Shown piece by piece: positions 16,060 to 22,907 of a stretch of 64,000 bases of DNA; within the stretch, counting starts at the first letter, position 1; each line of letters begins with the position of its first letter. Origin of the DNA: DSPP01 sp964607165. Its GTDB lineage: Bacteria; Zixibacteria; MSB-5A5; DSPP01. A program made the position numbers and the translations under genes. The stretch is taken from NCBI GenBank assembly GCA_964607165.1, contig CAZSIT010000009.1, positions 1-64,000 on the forward strand. The letters run 5' to 3'. The notes below the pieces were generated by a model, which was not told the DNA's origin, did no database searches, and worked only from the letters and a program-made list of their open reading frames with translations.

Positions 16060-17541
16060 ATGAGCAAGAATCTTAAGAATAACGCAAGCCACCGATTGAC
16101 GATTTTTACAGTTTTCTGCCTGCTCGAGCTTTGTGGCCTGCCGGTTTTTGCCCAGCAAGTGGACACCGCTTGGGTGCGGCGCTACAACGGCCCGGGAAAT
16201 GGTGACGACCAAGCTGCCGCCATCGCCGTGGACGACAGCGGCAACGTTTACGTCACCGGCTCCAGCTTCGACAGCGCCACCGGCTACGACTTCGCTACTA
16301 TCAAATATTTGCCCAATGGCGATACGGCTTGGGTGAGGCGGTATAATGGGCCAGACAATAAAGATGACTTTGCTTCCGCACTTGTTTTGGACGCCAATAG
16401 TAATGTCTACGTTACTGGTCGCAGTAATGGCGGTTTTGCCACTATCAAATATGATTCTTTAGGAAAAGTGCAGTGGGTTCGGCAGAAAGGCGGTGTCATT
16501 TTTATTGACAATGAAGGTGCCTATGGGATGGCTTTAGATAAAACCGGAAACGTTTACGTCACCGGGGCAATTTTTTGTGGTGAAGTTGACTGTTGGGGTA
16601 CGGTTAAATACGATTCACAAGGCAACGAGCTTTGGTTCAAGTACAATTCTGAAGGGACGAGGGCAGTTGCAATCACAGTTGATACGGGCGGTAACGCATT
16701 TGTCACCGGTGACAATGAGATTGTCAAGTACGCGGCGGGAGGAAACCTGTTATGGACTCAAGTTTTTCCCGTATTGGCACGCGCTATCGCTTTAGATAAT
16801 GCTGGAAATGTTTACGTAACAGGCAGGCCCCCCGGCCCTATATTTTACAATGCTTACAAAACCATAAAGTATAATTCAAACGGCAATCAGCTTTGGCTTA
16901 GAGAGTACTTTCCGGACCTATTCGTCGGCGCGGGGCCTTTTGCTCTTGCCGTGGATAAGGCCGGCAACGTCTACGTCACCGGTAGTTCAGGGTATGGAGA
17001 GGATGACTTTTGGGTCACGGTCAAGTATGATTCGGCGGGCACCCAACTTTGGGACAAGGGCTTATTCACGGGCATCGTAGGTCGTGCAATCGCCGTTGAT
17101 ACTGATTGCAACTGCTACGTTGCGGGCATTGGTAGTAGTTATACCTTTTCCGCAGTAAAATACGACCATGATGGTAATCAAGTCTGGTTGAAAAGCTACT
17201 ATCTTCAACCAGAGGCTTATCCGGCTGAAGCAGTTGCGCTCACCTTGGACACTAAAGGAAATGTCTATGCCACCGGCTACTCGGTGAATGGCATAACTGG
17301 GGGAAGTAACTATACAACGATTAAATATTCTCCCCTTCCTCAATTAAAAGGGGATTTGAATGCGGATGGCATTTTGAGTGCGGCGGACGTAGTCTTAATT
17401 CTCAACTGCGTTTTTCTTGGAATTCCCCCGCCTAATGCTCCACCTGCCGCTTGCGATTTGAACTGCGACGGCCTTTTGACCTCGGCCGATGTGGTAATTT
17501 TGCTCAATATGACCTTTTTGCAAACGCCTGCGCCCTGCTAA
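16060..17541 (+). CDS. Secreted SBBP beta-propeller protein with C-terminal dockerin-like tag
   Basis: A 493-residue exported protein. The signal peptide covers about residues 1-31 (ending V-F-A-Q). Then about eight repeats carry the SBBP signature, in which G-N-V-Y-V-T-G recurs after A-V-D and before T-x-K-Y-x-x-x-G, suggesting a beta-propeller. The last 65 residues are two calcium-loop repeats (G-D-L-N-A-D-G-I-L-S-A-A-D-V-V and D-L-N-C-D-G-L-L-T-S-A-D-V-V) ending in a terminal Cys. The same tag ends the proteins at 30395, 46148 and 62724. Function is unknown; surface display is likely. Confidence 0.75.
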   Translation: MSKNLKNNASHRLTIFTVFCLLELCGLPVFAQQVDTAWVRRYNGPGNGDDQAAAIAVDDSGNVYVTGSSFDSATGYDFATIKYLPNGDTAWVRRYNGPDNKDDFASALVLDANSNVYVTGRSNGGFATIKYDSLGKVQWVRQKGGVIFIDNEGAYGMALDKTGNVYVTGAIFCGEVDCWGTVKYDSQGNELWFKYNSEGTRAVAITVDTGGNAFVTGDNEIVKYAAGGNLLWTQVFPVLARAIALDNAGNVYVTGRPPGPIFYNAYKTIKYNSNGNQLWLREYFPDLFVGAGPFALAVDKAGNVYVTGSSGYGEDDFWVTVKYDSAGTQLWDKGLFTGIVGRAIAVDTDCNCYVAGIGSSYTFSAVKYDHDGNQVWLKSYYLQPEAYPAEAVALTLDTKGNVYATGYSVNGITGGSNYTTIKYSPLPQLKGDLNADGILSAADVVLILNCVFLGIPPPNAPPAACDLNCDGLLTSADVVILLNMTFLQTPAPC

Positions 17542-17544
17542 GAC

Positions 17545-17642
17545 AAAAAAAGAGGCCCGATTGAGGTTCGGGCCTCCCTATACAACTCACCGGTAGGAGG
17601 TGAGCTGCTCATCGAACAGAACTTCCCAGTTCAGCTATTATA
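17545..17642 (-). ncRNA. Candidate small RNA with three hairpins and an anti-SD-like loop
   Basis: Read on the minus strand, a -10-like TATAAT (17637-17642) is followed by a hairpin with 5-bp stem (17619-17632), then a hairpin CTCACC / TCCTACC loop / GGTGAG (17586-17604), then a 9-bp GC-rich stem (17552-17560 with 17568-17576) directly followed by U7 (17545-17551). The -35 region is weak. The middle hairpin carries CACCTCCT, the anti-Shine-Dalgarno sequence, partly in its loop. No reading frame of useful length exists. The terminator also lies 10 nt after the dockerin gene stop and could be only a shared terminator. Confidence 0.45.
17552..17576 (-). terminator. Intrinsic terminator (minus strand)
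   Basis: The 9-bp stem GAGGCCCGA/TCGGGCCTC with a 7-nt loop is preceded on the plus strand by seven A residues (17545-17551), giving a U-tract only for minus-strand transcripts. It serves either the candidate small RNA or readthrough from umuC. Confidence 0.65.
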
Positions 17643-17668
17643 TATATCGGCAAAAAACGGCCGATTTC

Positions 17669-17725
17669 TTAAGCCGAAAAAGGCAACAGCACAAAAAGGG
17701 TCAACAACCATCCAATTTTTTTCAT
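17669..17725 (-). CDS. Possible 18-residue hydrophobic peptide (or truncated signal peptide)
   Basis: ATG at 17723-17725 is preceded by AAGGA with suitable spacing and encodes M-K-K-I-G-W-L-L-T-L-F-V-L-L-P-F-S-A, then TAA. It has the shape of a signal peptide without a mature protein, so it may be the remnant of a deleted secreted protein. Its length and composition also resemble small hydrophobic membrane peptides. Nothing in the sequence decides between these. Confidence 0.3.
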   Translation of the reverse strand: MKKIGWLLTLFVLLPFSA

Positions 17726-17744
17726 GCGCCAATCCTTGTTTTTT

Positions 17745-17798
17745 GGTAGCCTCGACTTTAATCGAGGGCTTTTGCCCGACACTAAAGTGTCGGCTACC
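17745..17798. repeat. Twin-hairpin repeat, copy 2
   Basis: Outer arms GGTAGCC (17745-17751) and GGCTACC (17792-17798) enclose hairpin CTCGA-CTTTAA-TCGAG and hairpin GACAC-TAAA-GTGTC, linked by GGCTTTTGCC. It has the same architecture as the copies at 10293 and 28886 although the stem sequences differ. Confidence 0.6.
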
Positions 17799-17845
17799 GG
17801 TACACCACCTCATGAAAGTATCGGCTATCGGTACACCGCCTCATG
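17785..17845. repeat. Tandem direct repeat, 2 copies of 30 bp
   Basis: Copy 1 (17785-17814) and copy 2 (17816-17845) differ at 3 of 30 positions. Both contain TCGGCTA(C/T)CGGTACACC and CCTCATG. The first copy overlaps the right arm of the twin-hairpin repeat, so this may be a partial second insertion. The gap 17542-17851 otherwise holds only the small RNA and the short peptide described. Confidence 0.6.
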
Positions 17846-17851
17846 GTGGCT

Positions 17852-19150
17852 CTATGGATTTGCCTCCGCTTCCAACAACTCATCCCAACGGGTTGTGCAG
17901 CGCCGGGAGCGATAGCCCGATTTCATTTTCCAGCTTTGGGCCAGCCCGGTGGCGCCGTAGCGTAAAGCATTTCCTCCGATTTTGGAGTTTATTTCATCCA
18001 AAGCCTGCATCAATTTTTTAGACCGTAGCCGATTTTGGTTATCGAAGATATCTGCCTGTACCTCGTTAGCCGGAACCAGTCCGCCGAAGACCACGCCGGC
18101 CTTTTTGAAAACGCCCCCGGGGGAAAAGATTTTCTCGGTTCCTTGCAGGGCCAAGCGAATCAGCTCCGGCGTGCTGTCGGTGGCCACCGGCAGTTCGACC
18201 GTTGACGAATGGGTTCGAGCCTGTTCGCTATGGGGACGGGTTATGAAAAAGACGGTCAAGCAACTGGCGGAAAGTTGATCTTCGCGCAGGGTTTCGGCCG
18301 CTTGCGAGGTGAACTCCGCCACCGCCTCTTTCAATTCTTCCAGCTTTTCCACCGGCCGCCCGAAAGAGCGCGAACAGACCACACTTTTGCGAGTGGAGCG
18401 CACCATCTCCATAGGCAGGCAGGAGATGCCACGTAGTTCGAAGACGATTCTCTGGCCGACCACTCCCATCCGTTTTAAAATCAACTTTTCATCGGCGTTT
18501 CGAAGCTGCAAGACGGTATGCAAACCCCACTCCTCTAACTTCCTTTCATGGCTGGGGCCGATGCCCCAGATATCACCCACTCCTATTTGGGAAAGCTCTT
18601 CATCCGGATTGGAAACGGCCGTCCAATCCATAACTCCTCCCAGCTCGGGCCGCTTTTTGGCCAGCCGGTTGGCCAGCTTCGCCAAAGTTTTGGTGGAGGC
18701 GATTCCAATCGATATTGGGATGCCGGTCCACTGCTTGACCGTCCCCACAATTTGATGAGCGTAATCGACCAGACCGGCCCGCTCAAAACCGGAAAGGTTC
18801 AAAAAGACCTCGTCGATGGAATAAACTTCATATTCGGGAGTGAATTGTGCCAACGTATCAATCACCCGCCGGGAAATGTCGCTGTAAAGGGTGAAATTGG
18901 CGGAGTAAATCTGCACCCCCGCTTTTTGAATCAGGTCGCGCACCTCGAAAAAGGGAACGGCCATTTTAATCCCCAGCGCCTTGGCCTCGTTGGAGCGGGA
19001 GATGATGCAGCCGTCGTTGTTGGAAAGCACCACCACGGGCCGACCTTCGAGTTTCGGGTTAAAGACCCGTTCGCAGGAGACGTAAAAGTTGTTGCAATCG
19101 ACCAGAGCAAAAACGGCCGGCTTCTGGCCGTTACAAAGTATGGATGACAT
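17852..19150 (-). CDS. umuC: Y-family translesion DNA polymerase UmuC
   Basis: A 432-residue UmuC-type lesion-bypass polymerase (catalytic subunit of Pol V-like enzymes). The N-terminal catalytic motifs are visible: F-A-L-V-D-C-N-N-F-Y-V-S-C-E-R with its metal-binding Asp, S-N-N-D-G-C-I-I-S-R-S-N-E, and the second acidic motif Y-S-I-D-E-V-F-L. Helix-hairpin-helix, little-finger and the UmuC-specific C-terminal region follow. It overlaps the upstream umuD-like gene by 20 nt, so the two are coupled as in classical umuDC operons. The last residues lie near the repeat-rich 17.5-17.85 kb gap. Probably damage-induced through the divergent S24 regulator; this is inference. Confidence 0.92.
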   Translation of the reverse strand: MSSILCNGQKPAVFALVDCNNFYVSCERVFNPKLEGRPVVVLSNNDGCIISRSNEAKALGIKMAVPFFEVRDLIQKAGVQIYSANFTLYSDISRRVIDTLAQFTPEYEVYSIDEVFLNLSGFERAGLVDYAHQIVGTVKQWTGIPISIGIASTKTLAKLANRLAKKRPELGGVMDWTAVSNPDEELSQIGVGDIWGIGPSHERKLEEWGLHTVLQLRNADEKLILKRMGVVGQRIVFELRGISCLPMEMVRSTRKSVVCSRSFGRPVEKLEELKEAVAEFTSQAAETLREDQLSASCLTVFFITRPHSEQARTHSSTVELPVATDSTPELIRLALQGTEKIFSPGGVFKKAGVVFGGLVPANEVQADIFDNQNRLRSKKLMQALDEINSKIGGNALRYGATGLAQSWKMKSGYRSRRCTTRWDELLEAEANP

Positions 19151-19559
19151 AGGTTACTACTCCCCAGATTTCTGGATTTGCTTCCTGTTGCAGCTTTGCC
19201 TTTGAACCATTTTGGGACTTGGAAATCGAGAAAAGCTGTTTTTTCAGCCGGTCGAAGTATTGGATGGTGAATTCGCCATTGACGATGGCGACGACTACCC
19301 GTCCGGGCGCCGGCTCCAAAGAGCGGTCAACAACCAACAAATCGCCATGATGAATGCCGGCTTCCCCAAAAGCGTCTCCTTTAGCCCGCAGAAAGAAGGT
19401 GGCGGCGGGATGTTGTATTAGATGTTGATTCAAATCTAACTCTCGTTCGGCAAAAGGGGCAGCCGGAGATGGGAAACCGACGGCGGCGGGAGCTTGCACG
19501 GAAGGGCTGGGCTGTCTTCGTGTGGGGGGCTGGTTGAACATAGGGACGTACGGCGCCAT
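19131..19559 (-). CDS. umuD: UmuD-like S24 protein lacking the catalytic Ser/Lys dyad
   Basis: A 142-residue homologue of UmuD, recognisable from G-F-P-S-P-A-A, D-L-N-Q-H-L-I-Q-H-P and G-D-L-L-V-V-D. UmuD normally cuts itself after RecA activation to form UmuD', the Pol V subunit. Here the nucleophile motif G-D-S-M reads G-D-A-F (codons GAC GCT TTT), the catalytic Lys in G-E-F-T-V-K reads G-E-F-T-I-Q, and the residue before the cleavage-site Gly is Val, not Cys or Ala. Self-cleavage should therefore be impossible. It lies between the radical SAM gene (3 nt away) and umuC. It may act uncleaved, be cut in trans, or be a structural subunit only. Confidence 0.82.
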   Translation of the reverse strand: MAPYVPMFNQPPTRRQPSPSVQAPAAVGFPSPAAPFAERELDLNQHLIQHPAATFFLRAKGDAFGEAGIHHGDLLVVDRSLEPAPGRVVVAIVNGEFTIQYFDRLKKQLFSISKSQNGSKAKLQQEANPEIWGVVTYVIHTL

Positions 19560-19562
19560 AGC

Positions 19563-20894
19563 TTAGCGGAAGGCTCCCGGCGAAACGGCTCCTTGAATCG
19601 GATAGCGGGGGAAGAAAGTAAGTTGCGGCGCCCATCTTTTGTTTTTGCCGCGGAAGAACTCCTCCCGCCATTCTTCGAGCGTCTGGCCGAAGAATATCCC
19701 GCCGATGGTGAGAAATTCTTTGGCCTGGTTAATGCGCACCCCCATCTTAACCAAATCCGCAAGTGAAAAGAGGGTCCCGGTGCGGCGGGCGAAGAGAATA
19801 CGCCGGGCGGAAACCGGCCCGATGCCGGGAACCGTTAAAAACTGTTCATACGAGGCAGTTTTAACTTCCACCGGGAAAAGTTCCGGATGCAAAATTGCCC
19901 GGTGTAGCTTGGGATCGAATTCTAAGGATAGGTTGCCGTCTTTTTCAAGCGGAATTTCGTCCACCGAGAGCTTGTAGATTCGCAACAGATACTCCGCCTG
20001 ATACAACCGGGCGCCGCGGGCAAAGGGAGTGGGCGCCAGATTTTCAAACGGTGTATCCGACATCGGCGCAAAGGAGGAAAAATGGGCGTGATGCAAAAGG
20101 CCGGTGCCTTCGAGACGCGAAACTAGTGAGAGAATCTCTTTATCCTTTTCTTTCCCCGGCCCCACCATAAACTGGGTGGTAACCCCCATTGGCACCAGTT
20201 TATTACCCTCCAGCCGTCCCGCTTTCCAGAGTTCTCCCGCTTTTTGCAGGGAGGGGAGAATAACTTTGGAAAGCGATTTTTCGGGAGCGATTTCGGCCAG
20301 GGCGGAATCGGTCGGCGCTTCGCAGTTGAGCGAAATCCGGGAGGCCAAACGGGCCGCTTGAACAATCTGCTCCGGCTCGGCGCCCGGCAAAATTTTCAAA
20401 TGGATGTAACCGGGGTAGTGGTAATGCTTGCGCAAAATTTCCAGCGTCGCCAAAAGCTTGTCCATCATCGAAACCGGCGAACCCGGTATGCCGGAGGTTA
20501 AAAACAGCCCGTTAGCCCAGCCATGCTTGTAAGCGGTGTGGAAAGTGGAAGCCAGCTCTTCCGGCTGGAAGATCGCCCGACGCAGCTTGCGGCCGCAGCG
20601 GGTGGCGCAGTAGCGGCACTTCAAGCTGCAGGCGTTGGTCTGCATCACCCGCATCAGCTTGAAAGTTCTTCCGCCCGCTCCCGCCAGTTGCATAATTCCT
20701 GGGACTTCAATTTTTTTGGCCCCCTTTTCGACCCCCGCCGGGGCAGCGGTCGAGGGCACCCCATTTTGGACGTTCCCACCACAAAGGGTAGAAGGGCTTC
20801 GACTGTTTATAGAAGGCCCGGAGCCATCCACATCGGATGGATTGGCCGTGTCGGCCAGAATGTTTAGCTTATCCAGAAGTCCCAATCTGCGCAT
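19563..20894 (-). CDS. Putative DNA modification/repair radical SAM protein with C-terminal HhH domain
   Basis: A 443-residue radical SAM protein. The cluster-binding motif C-S-L-K-C-R-Y-C is at about residues 89-96, followed by a TIM-barrel core with L-T-S-G-I-P-G-S. Near residue 375 a helix-hairpin-helix motif (V-P-G-I-G-P-V-S-A-R-R-I) suggests DNA binding. This layout matches the family often found beside a uracil-DNA-glycosylase-like gene and annotated as DNA modification or repair; its reaction is unknown to me. Residues 15-65 are low-complexity and look like an insertion. The gene is first in the umuDC-like operon, and no UDG partner is next to it here. Confidence 0.8.
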   Translation of the reverse strand: MRRLGLLDKLNILADTANPSDVDGSGPSINSRSPSTLCGGNVQNGVPSTAAPAGVEKGAKKIEVPGIMQLAGAGGRTFKLMRVMQTNACSLKCRYCATRCGRKLRRAIFQPEELASTFHTAYKHGWANGLFLTSGIPGSPVSMMDKLLATLEILRKHYHYPGYIHLKILPGAEPEQIVQAARLASRISLNCEAPTDSALAEIAPEKSLSKVILPSLQKAGELWKAGRLEGNKLVPMGVTTQFMVGPGKEKDKEILSLVSRLEGTGLLHHAHFSSFAPMSDTPFENLAPTPFARGARLYQAEYLLRIYKLSVDEIPLEKDGNLSLEFDPKLHRAILHPELFPVEVKTASYEQFLTVPGIGPVSARRILFARRTGTLFSLADLVKMGVRINQAKEFLTIGGIFFGQTLEEWREEFFRGKNKRWAPQLTFFPRYPIQGAVSPGAFR

Positions 20895-20921
20895 ATAACC
20901 TACTTTCCAACAACACCTTAA

Positions 20922-20943
20922 ATATAAGCTAAAAAGCTTATAT
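20922..20943. promoter_or_regulatory. Palindromic operator-like site
   Basis: Arms ATATAAGCT (20922-20930) and AGCTTATAT (20935-20943) are perfectly complementary around AAAA. The site lies in the probable 5' leader of the radical SAM-umuDC unit, 28 nt before its start codon, where a repressor such as the neighbouring S24 regulator could bind. It could also be an RNA hairpin. Confidence 0.45.
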
Positions 20944-20959
20944 GGTATTATTATACAAT

Positions 20960-21044
20960 ACTATACTATTTATGATATTAAAAAGCAAGTATTTTTTTAA
21001 TATTTTTATTTTCTTCTTGCTTTTTAATAACGTTTGCGTATAAT
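20960..21044. promoter_or_regulatory. Symmetric divergent promoters with shared 13-bp inverted repeat
   Basis: ATTAAAAAGCAAG at 20977-20989 and its exact complement at 21016-21028 are 26 bp apart. Each arm provides a -35-like TTGCTT for one direction: leftward with -10 TATAGT at 20960-20965 (17-bp spacer), rightward with -10 TATAAT at 21039-21044 (16-bp spacer). The repeat is placed so that one dimer or tetramer could block both promoters. Confidence 0.6.
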
Positions 21045-21080
21045 ATGGTAGCCAAAAAAGGCTGAAAGGAGATGATTGAG

Positions 21081-21758
21081 TTGGAGATAGGTGAAAGAAT
21101 AAAAGCGCTGCGTACGGCCAAAGGGGTAACTTTATATCAGCTTTCGCGCAGGACCGGGATGCAGTATTCGGCTTTAAAAAGAATTGAAGAAGGGCAAACC
21201 GACCCCCGGGCGGATACACTTCTAAAAATCGCCAAAGGGATTGGGGTGGAACCCTCCCGATTCTTTGCGGATGATTCCACCCTGCGCCCACCGGTGGTTT
21301 TGAACATTGTCCCGCCGGAGCGGGGAGCGCACAACTTCAAGTCCAAGTTCCTGGCGACCCTGCCCCTCTTTGCCGATGCCGCTTCCTTGGGCACTGGCCG
21401 GGAGATAAACGAACTGGATATTGAATCCTTTTTGGTCGTGCCGAAAGACCAGCTGCCCAACGAGGAGAACTGCTATTGCATCAAGGTTATTGGCGACTCA
21501 ATGGAGCCGGTCTTTTCCTCCGGCGACGTGGTGGCTATCGATTTTTCGCAAAACTTCCCAACCCTTTTGGAAGGGGCCTACGTCGCCTGCCGGCTGGGAG
21601 AAGGCGAAGTGACGGTCAAACAGCTAAAAAACAAGCCGAACCACTTTCATTTAAGAGGAGTCAATCCCGACTGGGAAAACAGCCACGGCCCGCTCTTGGT
21701 CCCCAAAAAAGACGGGGTCATCCTCGGCAAGGTGGTTTGGCAGTGGAGGAAGTTTTAG
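21081..21758 (+). CDS. XRE-HTH/S24 peptidase transcriptional regulator (LexA/CI-like)
   Basis: A regulator of about 225 aa: an N-terminal XRE helix-turn-helix (about residues 1-62, G-E-R-I-K-A-L-R ... S-A-L-K-R-I-E-E-G) and a C-terminal S24 autopeptidase domain with an intact dyad, Ser in G-D-S-M-E-P and Lys in V-T-V-K-Q-L. Proteins of this design repress until RecA filaments trigger self-cleavage. AAGGAG at 21066-21071 touches an in-frame ATG at 21072, so I favour TTG at 21081, 9 nt downstream; the ATG remains possible. It is divergent from the radical SAM-umuDC unit and shares its operator region, so it probably controls both directions. Confidence 0.85.
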   Translation: MEIGERIKALRTAKGVTLYQLSRRTGMQYSALKRIEEGQTDPRADTLLKIAKGIGVEPSRFFADDSTLRPPVVLNIVPPERGAHNFKSKFLATLPLFADAASLGTGREINELDIESFLVVPKDQLPNEENCYCIKVIGDSMEPVFSSGDVVAIDFSQNFPTLLEGAYVACRLGEGEVTVKQLKNKPNHFHLRGVNPDWENSHGPLLVPKKDGVILGKVVWQWRKF

Positions 21759-21800
21759 AGGTAAGTTTAAGCGCCCATTCAGTCGACAATTGATATGAGA

Positions 21801-21829
21801 TTGCGTGAGGTGCTTTCAAAGGGTATAAT
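21801..21829 (+). promoter_or_regulatory. Promoter for the toxin-antitoxin pair
   Basis: TTGCGT at 21801-21806, 17-bp spacer, TATAAT at 21824-21829. Transcription would begin about 6 nt before the ATG at 21842, giving a nearly leaderless message. Confidence 0.45.
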
Positions 21830-21841
21830 AAGGTGAAAACT

Positions 21842-22474
21842 ATGAACTCGAAAAACGGACAAAATGGTTCTATAACCTCCGCCACTTATCGGCGGCTTTT
21901 GTTGTTGTATATAATTGGCCTTTTGAAGGATGGAATCTTCGGTAGAAAAAGAATTCAAAAAGATGTGTATTTTGTTTCAAAAAAATTAATGAAAAAGCCT
22001 TTTGGATACAAACACTGGACGTATGGTCAGTACAGCGAAGACGTAGACGAGGTTATTATGGAGCTCATTTCGCTTCAGCTGATTTCCCGGCAACCTCTTG
22101 ACAGTAGCGCGTCAGGACACAAGTACACGCTTCGTTATAAAGATTCTCTGAAATACTATCAATCGTTTCTTGACGGTATCTTAGGTTCAGAACGTCAAGA
22201 AATAGACAAAACCCTTAATGAAATAGGCTATTTGCCCGACCAGGAGCTTTTAAAAAGAGCTTATATTGATCTTGCGGAAAATCAATCTGGTTTTGGAGAC
22301 ATTTTATTTATCACTAATCTTCCCGAAAAAATTCCAGTGCCCGGTGTCAACGAAGAAGATTGCGAAGAGTTAGAGCTAAGCCTCAATCCCCGTTTTGTGG
22401 GTGCAATTTCAGAATTGGTAAAGGGAATTGAAACTGGCAAAATAGACACATCCCAGTGGAAGGAAATTGCCTGA
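21842..22474 (+). CDS. Panacea/SocA-like protein, putative antitoxin
   Basis: About 210 residues. Residues 15-75 (L-L-L-L-Y-I-I-G-L-L-K ... F-G-R-K-R-I-Q-K-D-V-Y-F ... Y-G-Q-Y-S-E-D) resemble the Panacea (SocA/DUF4065-like) fold found in antitoxins that pair with many unrelated toxins; this assignment is by pattern and only moderately certain. The C-terminal segment is charged and would be the part touching the toxin. The gene is followed with an 8-nt overlap by a RelE-like gene, the usual antitoxin-first order. I chose ATG 21842, because the in-frame GTG at 21833 would lie upstream of the predicted transcription start. The pair is more AT-rich than its neighbours, fitting transfer. Confidence 0.55.
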   Translation: MNSKNGQNGSITSATYRRLLLLYIIGLLKDGIFGRKRIQKDVYFVSKKLMKKPFGYKHWTYGQYSEDVDEVIMELISLQLISRQPLDSSASGHKYTLRYKDSLKYYQSFLDGILGSERQEIDKTLNEIGYLPDQELLKRAYIDLAENQSGFGDILFITNLPEKIPVPGVNEEDCEELELSLNPRFVGAISELVKGIETGKIDTSQWKEIA

Positions 22475-22844
22475 ATCGTACAGGTTTTTAGCCCACCATA
22501 TTTTTGATCATTATTATAACCGGCTTGTTGAGGCGAACCCAAAAATAAAAAAAGCGCTCGACACAGCTATACAAAAAGTTAAATCTGATCCCACGACAGC
22601 AGGGCAATGGATGAGGGGAGTTCCGGCCGAACTACAGGGAAAAATCTACAAAATGTGGGTTGGCGGCCCTTCAAAACATCGTTTGTTTTATTTATTCTTT
22701 CCCGACAGGAAGTTAATAATTGGTGTTTTTATTTCGCCTGAGATTCGGAGTCGCTTTGACTACGAAAAATTTCCGTGGGAGATTTTTCTTGAGGCGGCTT
22801 CAGATTTCAAGGAGGAAAGACTTGAAAACTTCAGAATAATCTGA
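22467..22844 (+). CDS. RelE/ParE-like protein, putative toxin
   Basis: A 125-residue protein with a RelE-superfamily look: an N-terminal helical pair (N-P-K-I-K-K-A-L-D-T-A-I), then beta-strands W-M-R-G-V-P, G-K-I-Y-K-M-W-V-G-G, H-R-L-F-Y-L-F-F and V-F-I-S-P-E-I-R-S-R-F-D-Y. RelE toxins cut mRNA on the ribosome and ParE toxins act on gyrase; the sequence alone does not tell which applies. Start is TTG 22467 after GGAAGG, overlapping the antitoxin stop by 8 nt. Partner: the Panacea-like gene upstream. Confidence 0.6.
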   Translation: MPESYRFLAHHIFDHYYNRLVEANPKIKKALDTAIQKVKSDPTTAGQWMRGVPAELQGKIYKMWVGGPSKHRLFYLFFPDRKLIIGVFISPEIRSRFDYEKFPWEIFLEAASDFKEERLENFRII

Positions 22845-22857
22845 AATCTGAATTACT

Positions 22858-22907
22858 CTTTAAACTTCAAATCGGGCAGTTTCCATTCGTTCTTTAAGCG
22901 GGAGCGG
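22858..22907 (-). pseudogene. Diverged copy of the 3' end of pssA
   Basis: On the minus strand this encodes R-S-R-L-K-N-E-W-K-L-P-D-L-K-F-K-E followed by TAA. The intact pssA ends R-S-R-I-K-D-E-W-K-P-P-D-L-K-F-K-E and TGA at 24000-24054. About 43 of 50 bases match without gaps and most changes are conservative, so it is a homologous gene end, not a fresh duplication. The radical SAM gene at 22908-23987 lies exactly between the two copies. Confidence 0.65.

Noticed and set aside
17982..19147. Long plus-strand frames opposite umuC
   Set aside because: They mirror the umuC coding pattern and have no family or ribosome site.
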